In this document: one piece after another, positions 10,791 to 21,364 of the stretch
Position numbering within the stretch: the first letter of the stretch is position 1
How the letters are laid out: the number at the start of each line of letters is the position of its first letter
From: Agrypnia vestita
Lineage: Eukaryota > Arthropoda > Insecta > Trichoptera > Phryganeidae
Assembly (NCBI GenBank): GCA_016648135.1
Contig: JADDOH010011062.1
Coordinates: forward strand, 1-64,000
Length of the DNA stretch: 64,000 bases
Direction: 5' to 3'
Program-made: the position numbers and the translations under genes
The notes under the pieces: model-generated
What the model was told of the DNA's origin: nothing
The model's database searches: none
The model's input: the letters and a program-made list of their open reading frames with translations, nothing else

Positions 10791-11099
10791 TTACCTAAGC
10801 TGGTACACCAGAATGAAGGGAACAAAACACTCTCTGTATGCCTAATCGTTCCTTTGCCCAAGTGATCATTGAGGTCGCGAAATGACGCAACTTTCCAACA
10901 CCCCTTCTCAAAGTGGTAAGTTTTCGATATGCATTTTAATTTCCATGTTCTTTTATAGAATTATATTACACTAACTGTACCCGCGCGGCTTGGCACACGT
11001 AGATTTTTAGTTCCTAACTTTTAGTCATGTTATATGTCTTCACGGAATTTTTATAGAACTTTTTAAGTTCTACAACTTCTCTATACAAAGTATTCAAAA

Positions 11100-11797
11100 A
11101 TCGATTATAATATCCCTTCCACACATAGAACTCGACAAATTGTCACATTCCATCGCAACAATTGCAATACTAATTATCAATCAAATTCTGTGATACACAG
11201 AATATTGGGAACTTGTAATGAATATGGTTGCATGATTGACATTTTCGTCGACAGTCTGGAGAAAGTAAAGTTTACACTTAAAGAGGCAATACTGCTTCGT
11301 TACTGACTTCAGCTGTTAATATGTAATGGTGGGTAATATATATTTTTCGTACACATTGCCGCTTTGTACTTTATATTTTTAATTTCTGTACTCATGTTTT
11401 GGTGCTATTCCTGATACTTTTAATAATTTGCTACTTGTAACTTATATTGTTTAATGTATGTTCTTTTTAATTTTATGATATATTTTTTTATGTAAAAGCC
11501 TATACGCATTGCTGCTCGTTACCTACTCTACATTTTTAATTTTTATACTCATGATTTGGTGCTATTCCTGAAACTTCATATTTCGCTACTTATAACTTAT
11601 ATTGTTTAATGTTTGTTCTTTTTAATTTTATGTTATATTTTTAGGTAAAAGTCTATACACATTGCCGCTATTTACTTTATATTTTTAACTTTTATACTCA
11701 TGTTTTGGTGCTGTACAAATATTGTTTAATGTATGTGCTTTTTGAAATTTATTTTATACTCTTTATGTAAAAGCCTAATAGGCGTAAACAAATAAAT
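11100..11797 (+). pseudogene. LINE 3' end with tandem repeats in its UTR
   Basis: The coding part reads NEYGCMIDIFVDSLEKVKF and continues TLKEAILLRY before a stop at about 11312. This is the plus-strand relative of the minus-strand LINE at 55785-56465 (GYMVDVFNDNLVKIKFTLKE). Its 3' UTR holds three units of about 150 bases (11355-11505, 11507-11660, 11661-11795), each with CTCATGTTTTGGTGCTATTC or CTCATGATTTGG and ending GTAAAAGCCTA or GTAAAAGTCTA. It finishes AATAGGCGTAAACAAATAAA, the same end as the 55.8-kb copy. Truncated at the 5' end; no RT motifs. Confidence 0.8.
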
Positions 11798-11834
11798 AAA
11801 TAAAATAGGTCACCATGAAAAGCCCTTTTATTTT

Positions 11835-12170
11835 AACGGCATTGTATATAGCTCAAGTCCACTCTGAAATGAAAAATTCATTCCCTTTAATATGAGTCAG
11901 ATAAAATAATAAAAACCTTTGGATTCCAATTGGAAAACATTCCAATTGGAAATTTTTCAGGGTTTTTAGCATTTTATTTAACTTGTATTGAAACGAATGA
12001 ATTTTTCGTAAAGTTACTGTAATGATAGTCCAACGTTTTACAAAAAATAAGTAAGAAATATTGAAAAAAATGCATATTTGATGTCGCATATCTCGATAAC
12101 TATTGATATTAGGTCATCATAGCTTGAACATTTTCGACTCATAATCAAGGAAGGAATATAGTCCTGCGAG
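11835..12170. mobile_element. Foldback element, partial
   Basis: Contains GAAAAATTCATTCCCTTTAA, a short central hairpin (TTCCAATTGGAAAACATTCC / TCCAATTGGAA) and the arm TTGAAAAAAATGCATATTTG, matching the 43.6-kb palindrome in order. The ends are eroded and its right end carries CAGGAATATAGTCCTGCGAG-like sequence, also present at 37400. Confidence 0.65.
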
Positions 12171-12344
12171 GTTACCTATTAATGTTATCCAATTAACCGA
12201 TTATATTGTTTTTTTTCTTCATTTATTTTAGTATCGCATACAATTTTTTCCAGTCTTTTAAAACAATAAAATACATAACTTATATAATTGTGTTATACAT
12301 AATAAATACATCTCCATTTAAGAACATTGCTCTTGTGCTCGGAC

Positions 12345-12601
12345 GAGGTACTTTGCATTGTTCTTCTTCTTTTGGTGTCATGTCAGGTCCCCCCAACGTT
12401 GACTATCACCCGAGAGAAAGCGTCCCTGTCCTGGGCAGCACGAAACAGCTCTCCAACACTTCTTATGCCCGTCCAGTCGCGTATATTGCGGAACCAGGAA
12501 ATTTGTCTCCTTCCAACACCTCTACGACCCTCTATCTTGCCCATAAGAATCAGGTGGAGCAATTCGTATTTTTCTCCTCTGAGCACATGACCCAAATACA
12601 T
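12345..12601 (-). pseudogene. LINE (RTE-like) tail fragment
   Basis: The minus strand reads YLGHVLRGEKYELLHLILMG, KIEGRRGVGRRQISWFRNIR, then GELFRAAQDRDAFSRVIVN in one unbroken frame, followed by a GAAGAAGAAGAA tail at 12360. It is the best-preserved member of the family also seen at 2808 and 25858. The long plus-strand open frame across this region (12206-12685) is only its antisense. Confidence 0.85.
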
Positions 12602-12639
12602 GCATTTGCATTGTTACATATAATTATTTTACATTGTAT

Positions 12640-13075
12640 AAATAATTACTTTACATTATATTATACTATATATGGGATGAAGTAGTGGAGTGAAACGTTT
12701 TTGATTTTGAGGGTAATGGTGTCCAGTTGTGTTTGTAGAGATGTTCTCTTAATTTGTTTTTCAATTGTTTTGTATTTTGTATATTTTTTATTTCGATTGG
12801 AAGGTTGTTAAAAAAATTTATGCCTGAGTGAATGAAATTCTGTTGATATTTTGCATGTATTGCATTTTGGGATTTTAAAGTTGTCTTGTAATGTGTTTAT
12901 TTTTCGAATTTTGTATGTTCATTTTCTTTGATGAGTCGCATAATTGATATTTTTCGTATATACTTTCTACCTTTGGCCTGGAAATATTTTGAATAGTGTT
13001 TTGTGGGGATTTTTTTTAAGTATGACTAATAATTGTTCTCTGAATTACTTTTATTTGATTTATTATATTATTATA
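12640..13075 (-). pseudogene. LINE C-terminal fragment, another family
   Basis: The minus strand has IHSGINFFNNLPIEIKNIQ, then KQLKNKLREHLYKHNW, a typical jockey/CR1-like C-terminal block (hydrophobic GxxxxNxLPxEIK followed by a basic helix). A frameshift lies near 12895. The 3' end abuts the ENR tail of the neighbouring minus LINE. Confidence 0.65.
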
Positions 13076-13194
13076 AGTTCCACCCCACCATTATAGATGC
13101 CTCATAGAGACGAAGCTATTTTTTAAATGGGAGAGTAGGTATATAAACCCTTTTGGGTGCTCATAGGGCTTACGTCCTATCATATGGCTGACTT

Positions 13195-13562
13195 AAGTAA
13201 TCGAACCATTACGCCGTTTCTCCGCAGAGGTAGGCAGAGAGGATAGAACGCCATATTCCTCTATCTTGGCTTGCTTCGGCTTACTACTCTTGCTTCGGCT
13301 ACATTCATACAACTTCTTATGCATGCTCTACGGTTTGTTGAGGCTTTTAACAGAGGCATCCTCCAATACTTGTAGAATCTGATCACACCAGTTCTTTTGC
13401 GGACGCCCTCTATTCCCGTTACCTTCAACACTTGACCATCCTTTCCTCGCTCTTACGTTCTACATGACTAGACCATCTCAGCACTCTTTTCTTTATTCCG
13501 TCTGCCACACTACAGCCAGCATTACATTCACTTCTAATTTGTTCATTCCTCACTCTATTCAT
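13195..13562 (-). pseudogene. LINE tail, GNRNRGRP family
   Basis: The minus strand encodes the block RNEQIRSECNAGCSVVD, a short deletion, then GNRNRGRPQKNW and the Cys-rich end found at 15057-15500. The 3' end lies near GGCGTAATGGTTCGATTAC on the minus strand, in place of the clean GTTA repeat tail of other copies. Multiple small deletions. Confidence 0.8.
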
Positions 13563-13640
13563 TATAATATGATTATGTAATCACTTTACAAATTGTACGG
13601 TTCACCAATTCCACCCACGATTGACCACAACATCTATTAT

Positions 13641-13874
13641 CAGGGGCGCGCAGTGAGAACAAGAAGCACGGATTTTATTTAAACATATATTTGGAAGAAA
13701 AAAAATCTATATCAAATATTTATCTGGCAGAATATTATGAAATATTAAAATCTGAATAAAATGTGAATCATTGTGATTGGAATATTACGAGATATATATA
13801 TATCTTATTTCGGTTTCTTTTAAAAAAACATGCTTAGGAAAAATCTCGCTTCCTGTTCTCACTGCACGCCCCTG
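13641..13874. mobile_element. hAT-type MITE, 234 bp
   Basis: The ends CAGGGGCGCGCAGTGAGAAC and GTTCTCACTGCACGCCCCTG are inverted repeats, extending inward as AAGAAGC / GCTTCC. The flanks TCTATTAT (13633-13640) and TCTATAAT (13875-13882) are an 8-bp target duplication with one change. No coding capacity. A stray matching right end (TTACTGCACGCCCCTG) lies at 55232-55247. Confidence 0.88.
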
Positions 13875-14879
13875 TCTATAATACATCTCGATTAATGGCG
13901 TCCCTCTGGGGACAAGAATCCTAAGAAGAATCCCATAGCCCTACGAACACCCAAAAAATACTTCCATACCTACTTTCCAATACGCAAATAACTTCATGAG
14001 ACATTTATAATATATCTTGATAATAATGTCCCGATGGGGATAAAATCCAGTATTATGTTCTCGAAAAAATAAAAAAATAAAAAGGTAAGCCTTTCTACTC
14101 ATGTAACTAGAGGGCTAGCGCACACGCAGTGGTGTAGTCCTCAATAAGGGTGCTATTTAATTTTACCCCCCTAGGTTAGGTTATCTCGGTAGACTATTAA
14201 TACAGGGTGTAACAGAGCTAGTCCACAAACCTTAACAGGTGTATTCATAACTTAATTATGAGCCAAAAATGTTCAAGCAACCATTACCAATAGCTTCTAT
14301 TTTTTTTCAATATTTCTGATTTATTTTATCTTTAACGTTAAATTTTGAACATATTATATCGAATACGAAAAATTCATTTACATCAACACAAGTAAAATAT
14401 TAACTGATTAAAACTTTTCAGAATTTAAAATTATTATATTATCATTTTATTTGACTTTATTTCGAGCGAATGAATTTTTTATATTGTAGTAGTGGACTTA
14501 AGTGTGACAATTTTCGAAATTCTTTATAACTTGTCGCTTAACGTATACAAAAAAACTTTTTTGTTGTACATCCCTTCGAAGTTTTTTTTTTCATGTTCCT
14601 TGTGCTACGTTCTATTAACAAACATGCTACACGGTGATTAGAAGTACTAAATACTATTTAAAAATAAATTAAAGGAAATGCCTTGAAAACAACAAAATTT
14701 CGGAAAAAATGTTTTTGAGTAAGTACACAAACTCATTCTCTTTTTCTAAGCATTCGTTGTTTACAATTACATACATCACAATTAGTCATTCTTTCTTCTC
14801 TCTCGAACAACATCACACTCATCTTCTGTTTGATTGCTGACATTCGTCGTAAGTTCACTCTGCATGCATACATCGGGCA

Positions 14880-15056
14880 TCCTGGACACCAGGCACTGAA
14901 TATCAAAATGATATTAGGCCCAGAATTAGAACTCGTGTAGCGAAGTTAAAATGGCCATGGGCAGGGCATGTCGCGAGGCAGTGTGCCACAGGATGGACAC
15001 CCAGAGTTCTGAGGTGGAGACCTTGGTATAATAAAAGGCTGAAAGAGAAGAAGAGA
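14880..15056 (+). pseudogene. RTE-like LINE C-terminal piece
   Basis: The frame reads KLKWPWAGHVARQCATGW then RVLRWRPWYNKR, the conserved basic tail of RTE-type LINE proteins (AGHVAR...WRP). The same family is seen, minus strand, at 58370-58990. It joins without a gap to an unrelated LINE at 15057. Confidence 0.75.
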
Positions 15057-15500
15057 AGTAGACTGAATGCGGTGGAAATGCGGTCACTAAGACGCTTGTG
15101 TGGAAAATCTTTAGTCGATAGAGTGAGGAATGAACAAATTAGAAGTGAATGCAATGCTGGCTGTAGTGTAGTAGATAGAATAAAGAAAGGAGTGCTGAGA
15201 TGGTTTGGTCATGTGGAACGTATGAACGAGGAAAGGATGGTTAAGAAAATATATGAGGCGAATGTTGAAGGCAACAGGAATAGAGGGCGTCCGCGAAAGA
15301 CCTGGCACGATCAGGTACTACAAGTATTTGAGGATGGCCCTGTTAAAAGCCGCAACAACCGTAGAACGTGTATGAGAAGATGTATGAATGTGGCCGAAGC
15401 AAAAGTGGTGTGCCAGGATAGAAGAGTGTGGCGTTCAATCCTCTCTGCCTACCCCTGCAGGGAAACGGCGTGTTGGTTAGTTAGTTAGTTAGTTAGTTAG
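15057..15500 (+). pseudogene. LINE tail, GNRNRGRP family, with GTTA repeat tail
   Basis: An open frame of 138 codons (15072-15488): EMRSLRRLCGKSLVDRVRNE, GCSVVDRIKKGVLRWFGHVE, NVEGNRNRGRPRKTWHDQVL, then a Cys/Arg-rich end (RRTCMRRCMNVAEAKVVC) and RSILSAYPCRETA. It is the region C-terminal to the reverse transcriptase and has no catalytic motifs. The 3' end is six or more GTTA units (15475-15500). Copies: 13195, 30416, 37075, 38120, 43040, 49216. Confidence 0.85.
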
Positions 15501-15524
15501 AAAGAGAAGAAGAAGAAAATCTCC

Positions 15525-15705
15525 ATTACTATAGCTAGACCGCATTCAAAAGAATATGCGCAAAAAATATATGTGTTGTTTAGATGCAAAAAATTAACAC
15601 AAAAAAGTATTTCTAGTAAATAAGTAACCTTTTTTAAACTAAAAAATATATATTTATTAAGGAATATAATACTGAGGCTTGTAATACGGGCTTGCCAGGC
15701 ACAAA
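15525..15705 (+). repeat. Dispersed repeat, inverted partner at 45.05-45.24 kb
   Basis: TAGCTAGACCGCATTCAAAA ... GGCTTGTAATACGGGCTTGC matches the reverse complement of 45046-45235 along its length. It ends beside a foldback-like piece (TTTTCGACTCATAATTAAAG). Class unknown. Confidence 0.65.
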
Positions 15706-16175
15706 ATGGTTGTTTGAGCATTTTCGACTCATAATTAAAGCATTTTAGTAATTTCTGTTTCGCCCTGTATATAAACAGCACAACCTTATGTATATAATCA
15801 TTTAGATAGATTTAGATCAAAAATAATATATTTGTAATATACCCCAAACCCCCGCCAGTGAGCCAGATACATATATGTAAGTGCCTACTCACTATGAAGT
15901 GTTTTTATATTTTTAGTATCATTAGATAGTACCTACATATTTACAATGTATCATATACCCAACTGTCTGCCCGCAAAGAGACATAATTGCACAATAACCT
16001 TGTGGAAGTGATAAGTGTTTAAGTGTCACAGGGTTCAAAAGAAAGTAATGCAACAAATAAGTGATAATTTTTCAATGCAAAAATCTTATAATTTCTTCTT
16101 CTTCTTATAGTGTCCGTCCGGTTATCAAACGGTTGACGCCAGATATTTTAGTCACGGAATGGTAATGAAAAGAAA

Positions 16176-16590
16176 TAGGCACGTCTAATATTACCGAAAA
16201 TAACATTATTTCAGTAATAAACCAAGTTTTTACGCAAATAATTGCATTTTCATCTACATATTTTTTATTTCGCGCAAAAACGCCCGCAGCTGTCATTTCG
16301 TCTACGTGACGTCAAGCCTCGGTAAACGTTGCATTGTGTCTATGACAACAGTTCAAAGACACGGTAATGGGTACAGAGGCGTGACGTCAGTCGCTCTGAC
16401 CGGCGTTTCAGCTAAAATGGCGGATTGCACGATTTTGTGCCTTTATTTTATTGAAAATCTTATTAATCTCAATGTGTACATTAAAACTGGATAATTTTTT
16501 TTCATCCTTTCACAATATTTTCTTCTCTAAAATCACTCATTCTTTAATTCTTTAATACTGTCATTATGCCCATTGCGCACTTCCTAACTG
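16176..16590 (+). repeat. CRE-bearing dispersed repeat, copy 1
   Basis: Shares about 400 bases with 47309-47725. It contains two TGACGTCA palindromes (16307-16314 and 16382-16389), the consensus cAMP-response element bound by CREB/ATF factors, and an AAAATGGCGGATTGC block. No open frame of note. Both copies lie immediately upstream of GC-rich or LTR sequence. It may be a mobile promoter-like fragment such as an old LTR or MITE; the ends are not defined. Confidence 0.65.
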
Positions 16591-16699
16591 CTTGTAATCG
16601 AACGAATGACCGAGAACGGCCTGCAGCAGTCTAGAGTGATGTACGACATTCGGGAAACATTCACAAACGTCTATATACGCCTATCACAACCGAGAAGCA

Positions 16700-17080
16700 A
16701 CAAACCTTCTCTAAGTAAACTAGACCGCGGCGTAAGAGTCGTCGTGTTTGACGGTTCGATTCCGTGCGAAGTACGCGCGAGCCGCGAGACGACGCCCAGG
16801 GTGGCCAGTCGTGAATTGCGAAGCGACAGATATCGAATGAAATGATCGAGCGAAGTGTCTAATTGGCGAAATAAATAAATGCGATAAATACCACATGCGA
16901 GATTCGGATGGAATGTTCTAGTGAATGTTAAATACCTGTTACCCAGAGATAATTAAGTGTTCATTGAAGAGTAATTTAAGGAATAACGTTAAGTTTAATT
17001 TATTTTAAATGACTTTGCACATTGAATCGCTATTTAATTTCCAGCATTTTCAATAATTTCTCTCGCAGCCACGACATGTA
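16700..17080 (+). mobile_element. Degenerate solo LTR, related to the 23.0-kb copy
   Basis: Shares scattered blocks with 22996-23612: GAATGTTCTAGTGAATGTTA, AGAGTAATTTAAGGAATAACG, and the 3' end CAGCATTTTCAATAATTTCT then CGCAGCCACGACATGTA. The 5' boundary is unclear. Confidence 0.55.
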
Positions 17081-17277
17081 GGTACATATAATAACGTTTT
17101 ATAGAAAAATAGTCAGGAATATTGAAAATAAATGCAAACTTTGAAGTCGTTTACCTCCTTAACTATTGAGATTAGGACATTGTTACTTGTACGTTTTTTG
17201 CTCACAATTTAGGCAGGAATCCACCTGTCAAGTATTGTGGACTAGCTCTGTTACACCTCGCATAACAGCGGTAAAAA

Positions 17278-17570
17278 CGTATTGACGTATTATAATATAG
17301 ACACGTTGTTCCCATACTAGCAGGCTTTCATATGTAGCAATTATTGCATTCAAAGAGACGATAAATCACATAATCAAGTAACCACGTAAAAATCACGGTG
17401 ACTAAAATAACATACTCATTCTTATAATAGCGTACGATACTTCCTTTTTCCCCAGGACTTTTTTTCGGCGTAGCGTCCGTTCGATAACGAATGCAAGTAA
17501 GGCAATTACCTTACTTTTGAGTTGCCAAGATTCCACGCTTGTAACGTATCTACAGTTTATTACATCATTG
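17278..17570 (-). repeat. Dispersed repeat, inverted partner of 440-765
   Basis: Reading the minus strand gives the same order of blocks as 440-765, including GCAACTCAAAAGTAAGG and CGTTATCGAACGGAC. It directly follows the right end of the 14.2-17.3 kb interval. Confidence 0.6.
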
Positions 17571-17699
17571 ATTTTTTATTTTTTTATTGGTTTATTATAT
17601 AACGCTTGATATAAAATGGCGGTACTTTCTACGCAGCTGTACTCGAAATCGTCACACATAATTAGTATGATACCATTCGTAATCTGGTACGCGCACGGA

Positions 17700-17960
17700 A
17701 CATAGAATGATGTGTTCCGTGGGTACGCGCTACGGAGGCCGCGCGCCTGTGTGGGCGCGTGGGCGTGTTGGTGGCCGATCTGAGCTCTCGGCGACACGAC
17801 ACACGATTCACTTTATATCTGGCTTCCAGCGCGGCGCTGGCCCGCCGCGCTACGCCCGTCCCGCAGCTAGCGGCAAAAACAAAACCGCGGGGGAGTCTTC
17901 CTCGTTCAATTTTGAATGGAAAATGCTCTTTGCACTTTGCGTGAAATGTCGGTAGTTGCG
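17700..17960 (+). promoter_or_regulatory. GC-rich stretch, role unknown
   Basis: CpG-rich sequence with overlapping Arg-rich open frames on the plus strand (17707-17955 and 17759-17944). These look like a by-product of GC content; no domain is recognised. Confidence 0.25.
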
Positions 17961-18091
17961 GAGATAGGCGACATCTAAATCCGCATTCTTTTTCAGTTTT
18001 GCGTAGTTCGCGAACGAACTAGTTGGTTAGAGCGCTCCCACAGACGAACTACGCGAACTAGTTCGCAGATTTCTCGCTCTTTAGTTCGTTG

Positions 18092-18629
18092 TAGAGATGG
18101 GTTGTTCAGGAAGGAAACACAGTTCACAAACGGTATTGTTTATTTTAGTAAACAGGTCGCTTTCTAGTTAAGTAGACGAAAAATAATTATTCATTCGTAA
18201 ATATTTTTTAGAACAAATATGAAGAAATTTGTGGAAATCGAAACGATCCCTCCTCCTCCCTGGATTTAAAAATTTTGGGATACCTGAAAATTTTTCTGGT
18301 GGGTAAGTGAACAGTTCACTTTCAGAAACTGAAGTAGATATATATATATCTATATATCTATATATATATATATAGAACAATTTAAAGAACCACTGAACGA
18401 TTTATTGACGGAAACTAAAAGAGCGACCTAGTTTACTAAGGAGCTGCGAACTAAACCGAGCGCTCCGTGTCGCGAACTACTACGCGCGTGACTAGCACAC
18501 ACCGGCAGCGAAGCGGCCACCGCGGTCGACATCGGGGCCTAGCAGCAGCAGACGCCAAAGCGGTCACATGCGTGGACGCGCATAGTATTGCGGAATAGTA
18601 AGAATTTCTTCTTTTGTACCCATCTCTTA
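18092..18629. mobile_element. Probable hAT-like non-autonomous element
   Basis: The ends TAGAGATGGGT and ACCCATCTCTTA are inverted, and matching inner blocks (TTAGTAAACAGGTCGCTTTC left, AGAGCGACCTAGTTTACTAA right) make it symmetric. A TATATA microsatellite (about 18335-18375) sits in the middle. The 8-bp flanks do not match, so the exact ends or the class are unproven. Clusters of GCGAACTA words surround both ends. Confidence 0.5.
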
Positions 18630-19009
18630 TCTATGGTATTAGTAACTGTTAAAATTATATCAAACATAATAATTTCGTTGTCCGTCCGTACGTCCGTATA
18701 TCTGTCCCCGTAGCTTCGCTTTCGAATTAGCTACATTTCTAAATGAAGACTGATACAACACACACACGTTCACCAGTTTGAAGACTACAAAGTGTGCGGT
18801 ACATTTGTAGTACAAACTAAATGAAGCGAACTGATTGTAGTACTACAAAATTATATCTACTACAATCACCTAAGACAAGTGCTTCTTGAAAAGTGTGCTA
18901 TTACAAAATTTTTAAATCCATGGGGGGGGGCTTGTTTCAATTTCCAAAAATTTATTAATTTATCTACATCAACTTCCCATAAATTTCGCATATAAAAAAA
19001 CATCACACT

Positions 19010-19310
19010 TGAATTTAAAATTTGAAGTATGCGATTTGAAATGTGCAGTTTGTAGTGTACAGTTCAAAATAAAGGGTACTATTTGAAGTATGTATGTACT
19101 TTAAATAACTTTGAAGTGTGTGTACTTTGTAGTGTGCACTTTAAAATAAAATGTACTATTTGAAGTGTGTACTTTAAAATAACTTGTCGTAAAATAAAGT
19201 GTGTGTAGTTTGTGCACTACACTTCAAAAGGTGTGAAGTGTACACTTCAATGTAATGTAGTACATAATGTAGTACTAACTACTACATTGTAGTAGTTAGT
19301 ACAGAGTGGA
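19010..19310 (+). repeat. Degenerate minisatellite
   Basis: Irregular tandem units built on TTGAAGTGTGTACTTTAAAA and its variants, then the palindromic run GTAGTACTAACTACTACATT. It lies inside the Helitron-like element. Confidence 0.6.
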
Positions 19311-19342
19311 CTCATCACGGTTAAAAATACGAAATTAAACGG

Positions 19343-19436
19343 CCGGAAATTGGGCTTGAACCCCCGGGCCAGCAAACCCGAACCGGCCGCTCAACACACG
19401 TTGCTACGACCGCCTCTCCGTGGAGCGCCAAGACGC
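19343..19436 (-). other. tRNA-like module inside a Helitron-like element
   Basis: On the minus strand: GTCGTAGCAACGTGTGTTGA then GGGTTCAAGCCC (a B-box match) and a closing TTTCCGGCC. Serine- or leucine-like length between boxes. The acceptor ends do not pair cleanly over seven bases, so it is a derived module rather than a working tRNA. Confidence 0.5.
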
Positions 19437-19489
19437 GAACCAATGTTCCGTCATTTTTGACAGGTTGCAGCTAGTCTTTCAACAATCTT

Positions 19490-19710
19490 ATTACGAGTAT
19501 TAAACCAAATGAATTTTCAATATTCCATATAATAATAGTAATAATAGTACTTAGTGTAGTGATATTCCAAAGTTTCACAGAAAATAGATCAGAAATATTG
19601 AAAAAAAAAGGAAATTTGATGCCGCTTATCTCCGTAACTGGCGATACTTCGTATAAAGTGTAGTAGTGTAAATAATATTTTATAATCAAAATCGAATGAA
19701 GATGACTCCC
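19490..19710. mobile_element. Foldback element, partial
   Basis: AGAAATATTGAAAAAAAAAG followed by TTATCTCCGTAACTGGCGAT parallels the right arm of the 43.6-kb palindrome (AGAAATATTGAAAAA, ATATCTCCATGACTATTGAT). Both ends are lost. Confidence 0.5.
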
Positions 19711-19731
19711 CCGAAGTTTTTGTTGGACTAT

Positions 19732-20000
19732 ATGTGAGGTATAAAAGCAAAGGCAGCAATATCCAAATTAAAAAATATTTTGAGCGCAATCACCGAGGAT
19801 CACTAATTTAAAATGTAATAATAAAAATTAATTAAAATTCTAGACTTACGTATCTCTATCCCATCCTAAATCATATTTTCTATAAATTTATGCGCTATGT
19901 TTCCTATAAATTCTCGAATCCAGTACATTATAAATTAATAATCCTCGATGATTACATTTTTTTTTAATATTTCTGCCTTTGCTCTTATACTCCACATATA
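19732..20000. mobile_element. MITE with GTATAAAAGCAAAGGCAGCA termini, copy 1
   Basis: TGAGGTATAAAAGCAAAGGC ... TCACCGAGGATCACTAATTT at the left and the complementary AATCCTCGATGATTACAT ... CTGCCTTTGCTCTTATACTC at the right. Flanked by ATATG/CATAT, so the duplicated target may be TA. Other copies: 31050-31270, 41040-41535 (interrupted), 44650-44890, half copy 25545-25645. Confidence 0.78.
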
Positions 20001-20174
20001 AAATAATGTACCTAGTGATAGTCCAACATTTAATCAAATGTTGATGTCGCTTACCTCCGTGACAGTGTAAATTATATTTTCTAACCAAAACTGAATGAAG
20101 AAGACGGTTTTTACTGGACTTTACTGTCCATTTCGGTGTTAAACCTTTTTTAAAAAAGTAACCCATAAAAACCA

Positions 20175-20578
20175 AGTTTTTATTATACTCCCTTTCTCAT
20201 TTACCAGTTGAAACTTTTTTTTTCGCTTAACCTACGCGTTGGGCTTCGGTCGGGCGACGCTACGAAAGGGAGTAATAAAAAATTTCCAAAAATCCAAAAT
20301 CATACTATAATCAGGTTTCGCGTCTACCAGACGCGTTGAAATATTTTCATACAACTTAATAAGTTGTATGAAAAAACCATTCAAAATTTGAAAAATCCAA
20401 AAATTTATTAATTTTTTTAACGAAAATTTGATAGATCTTCTTGATCGTCGCCACGAGTCTGTTTGCAAAGTTTCACCTCGATTGGATCTAGGGAAAGGGG
20501 TTTAAAATGGATCCAAAATTTTTTCGTCAGACAAGAAGACAAGCAGACGCCACGAGTTAATATAAAGGGAGTAAAAAT
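20175..20578. repeat. Repeat ending in AAAGGGAGTAAAAAT, copy 1
   Basis: Begins TTTTTATTATACTCCCTTTC and ends AAAGGGAGTAAAAATG, so its ends are inverted. It shares most of its length with 32477-32778 (TGATAGATCTTCTTGATCG, GCCACGAGTCTGTTTGCAAA, TTTTTTCGTCAGACAAG). This copy has an extra internal piece (about 20225-20330) with its own AAAGGGAGTAATAAAAAA. Unclassified DNA element or satellite-like unit. Confidence 0.65.
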
Positions 20579-21364
20579 GAATGAAAATTAAGTGCTTCAA
20601 ATTAGTCATTTTGCAAAAATTGACTAAGAGTGATACTGCAAGAATCGCCCTTCACGTTCGGGTATTTTGAGATCTGCCGAAAGTTGCCGAGCATTCCCGC
20701 GCCTACACTTAGACCTGCTTTATTTGTATCATCTCTATTTACTAAACCTCTTTGGTGGTAACTAATTATATATTTTACCATACGTATATTTATCCTTGTA
20801 AGCGATTTATGTAATTTGTTTTAATTATTTACTTTTCTCTTTACCCCTTCAAACTACTCTAGTCTGGTTTATATTATTCATCATCGTCAAAATCATTCCA
20901 GTGTTTTTCTCTTATTGGCTTTGCTTCCATAATAGTGGTCCAGATACGATCTGTTAGTCACATTAAGAGCACATACTACGCACGGTCGTTGGAGAGGGTT
21001 CTTTAGGAGACTCCTTCGAGGCTTGGCACTCAATCTGGAAAATCATAAAGTAAACAACTCTCAAGAAATACGATATGAAGTCCCAGAGGAAATTAAATTA
21101 AAGTTAAGTGAAAATCGAAGCTAAATCTATTATGTCTTGATGTAGAATATTTTTACATCAAAACATAATAGAACATAACGAGCAAAAATCGGAAAGAAAC
21201 CCGATGGGCTAACGGTTTCACTAAGCACAAACTTTTAATGTAGAAATAAAATAAAAATCTCCCTTTTAAACTTGGTAGGAAATTAACCAAGGAATAACAT
21301 TTTGATATGAATGAATTTTGACATGTTTTGAATAGAATATACATATATAGGATATGATATACAA
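20579..21364. other. Spacer, nothing recognised
   Basis: No element ends, repeated blocks or protein-like frames were found here. Confidence 0.45.

Larger units (their letters stand above)
14215..17262. mobile_element. 3-kb interval bounded by foldback-type termini
   Basis: The left end GGGTGTAACAGAGCTAGTCC and right end, complement of GGACTAGCTCTGTTACACC, match each other better (AGAGCTAGTCCACAA shared) than they match other copies of the foldback family. This suggests one element whose loop filled with later insertions: a chimeric LINE, the repeat at 15525-15705, a CRE-bearing repeat and an LTR remnant. Alternatively two separate solo arms lie here by chance. Confidence 0.5.
18660..19474 (+). 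mobile_element. Helitron-like element with tRNA-like module
   Basis: Starts TCAAACATAATAATTTCG after A and ends CTAG before T. Upstream of CTAG is CCGTCATTTTTGACAG (a hairpin with one mismatch) and GTTGCAG, the 3' architecture of Helitrons: no inverted repeats, 5' TC, 3' hairpin plus CTRR, insertion between A and T. No Rep/helicase frame, so non-autonomous. It carries a minisatellite-like block (19010-19310) and an antisense tRNA-like block (19343-19436). Related copies: 34324, 55038, 57645 and a 3' end at 56940. Confidence 0.65.

Noticed and set aside
12206..12685. 159-codon plus-strand open frame, second longest continuous frame from an ATG among several
   Set aside because: It runs antisense to a well-matched LINE tail (12345-12601, minus) and has no protein-like features of its own.
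15474..15500. TTAG repeats as telomere sequence
   Set aside because: The unit is TTAG, not TTAGG, only a few copies long, and always at the 3' end of one LINE family.
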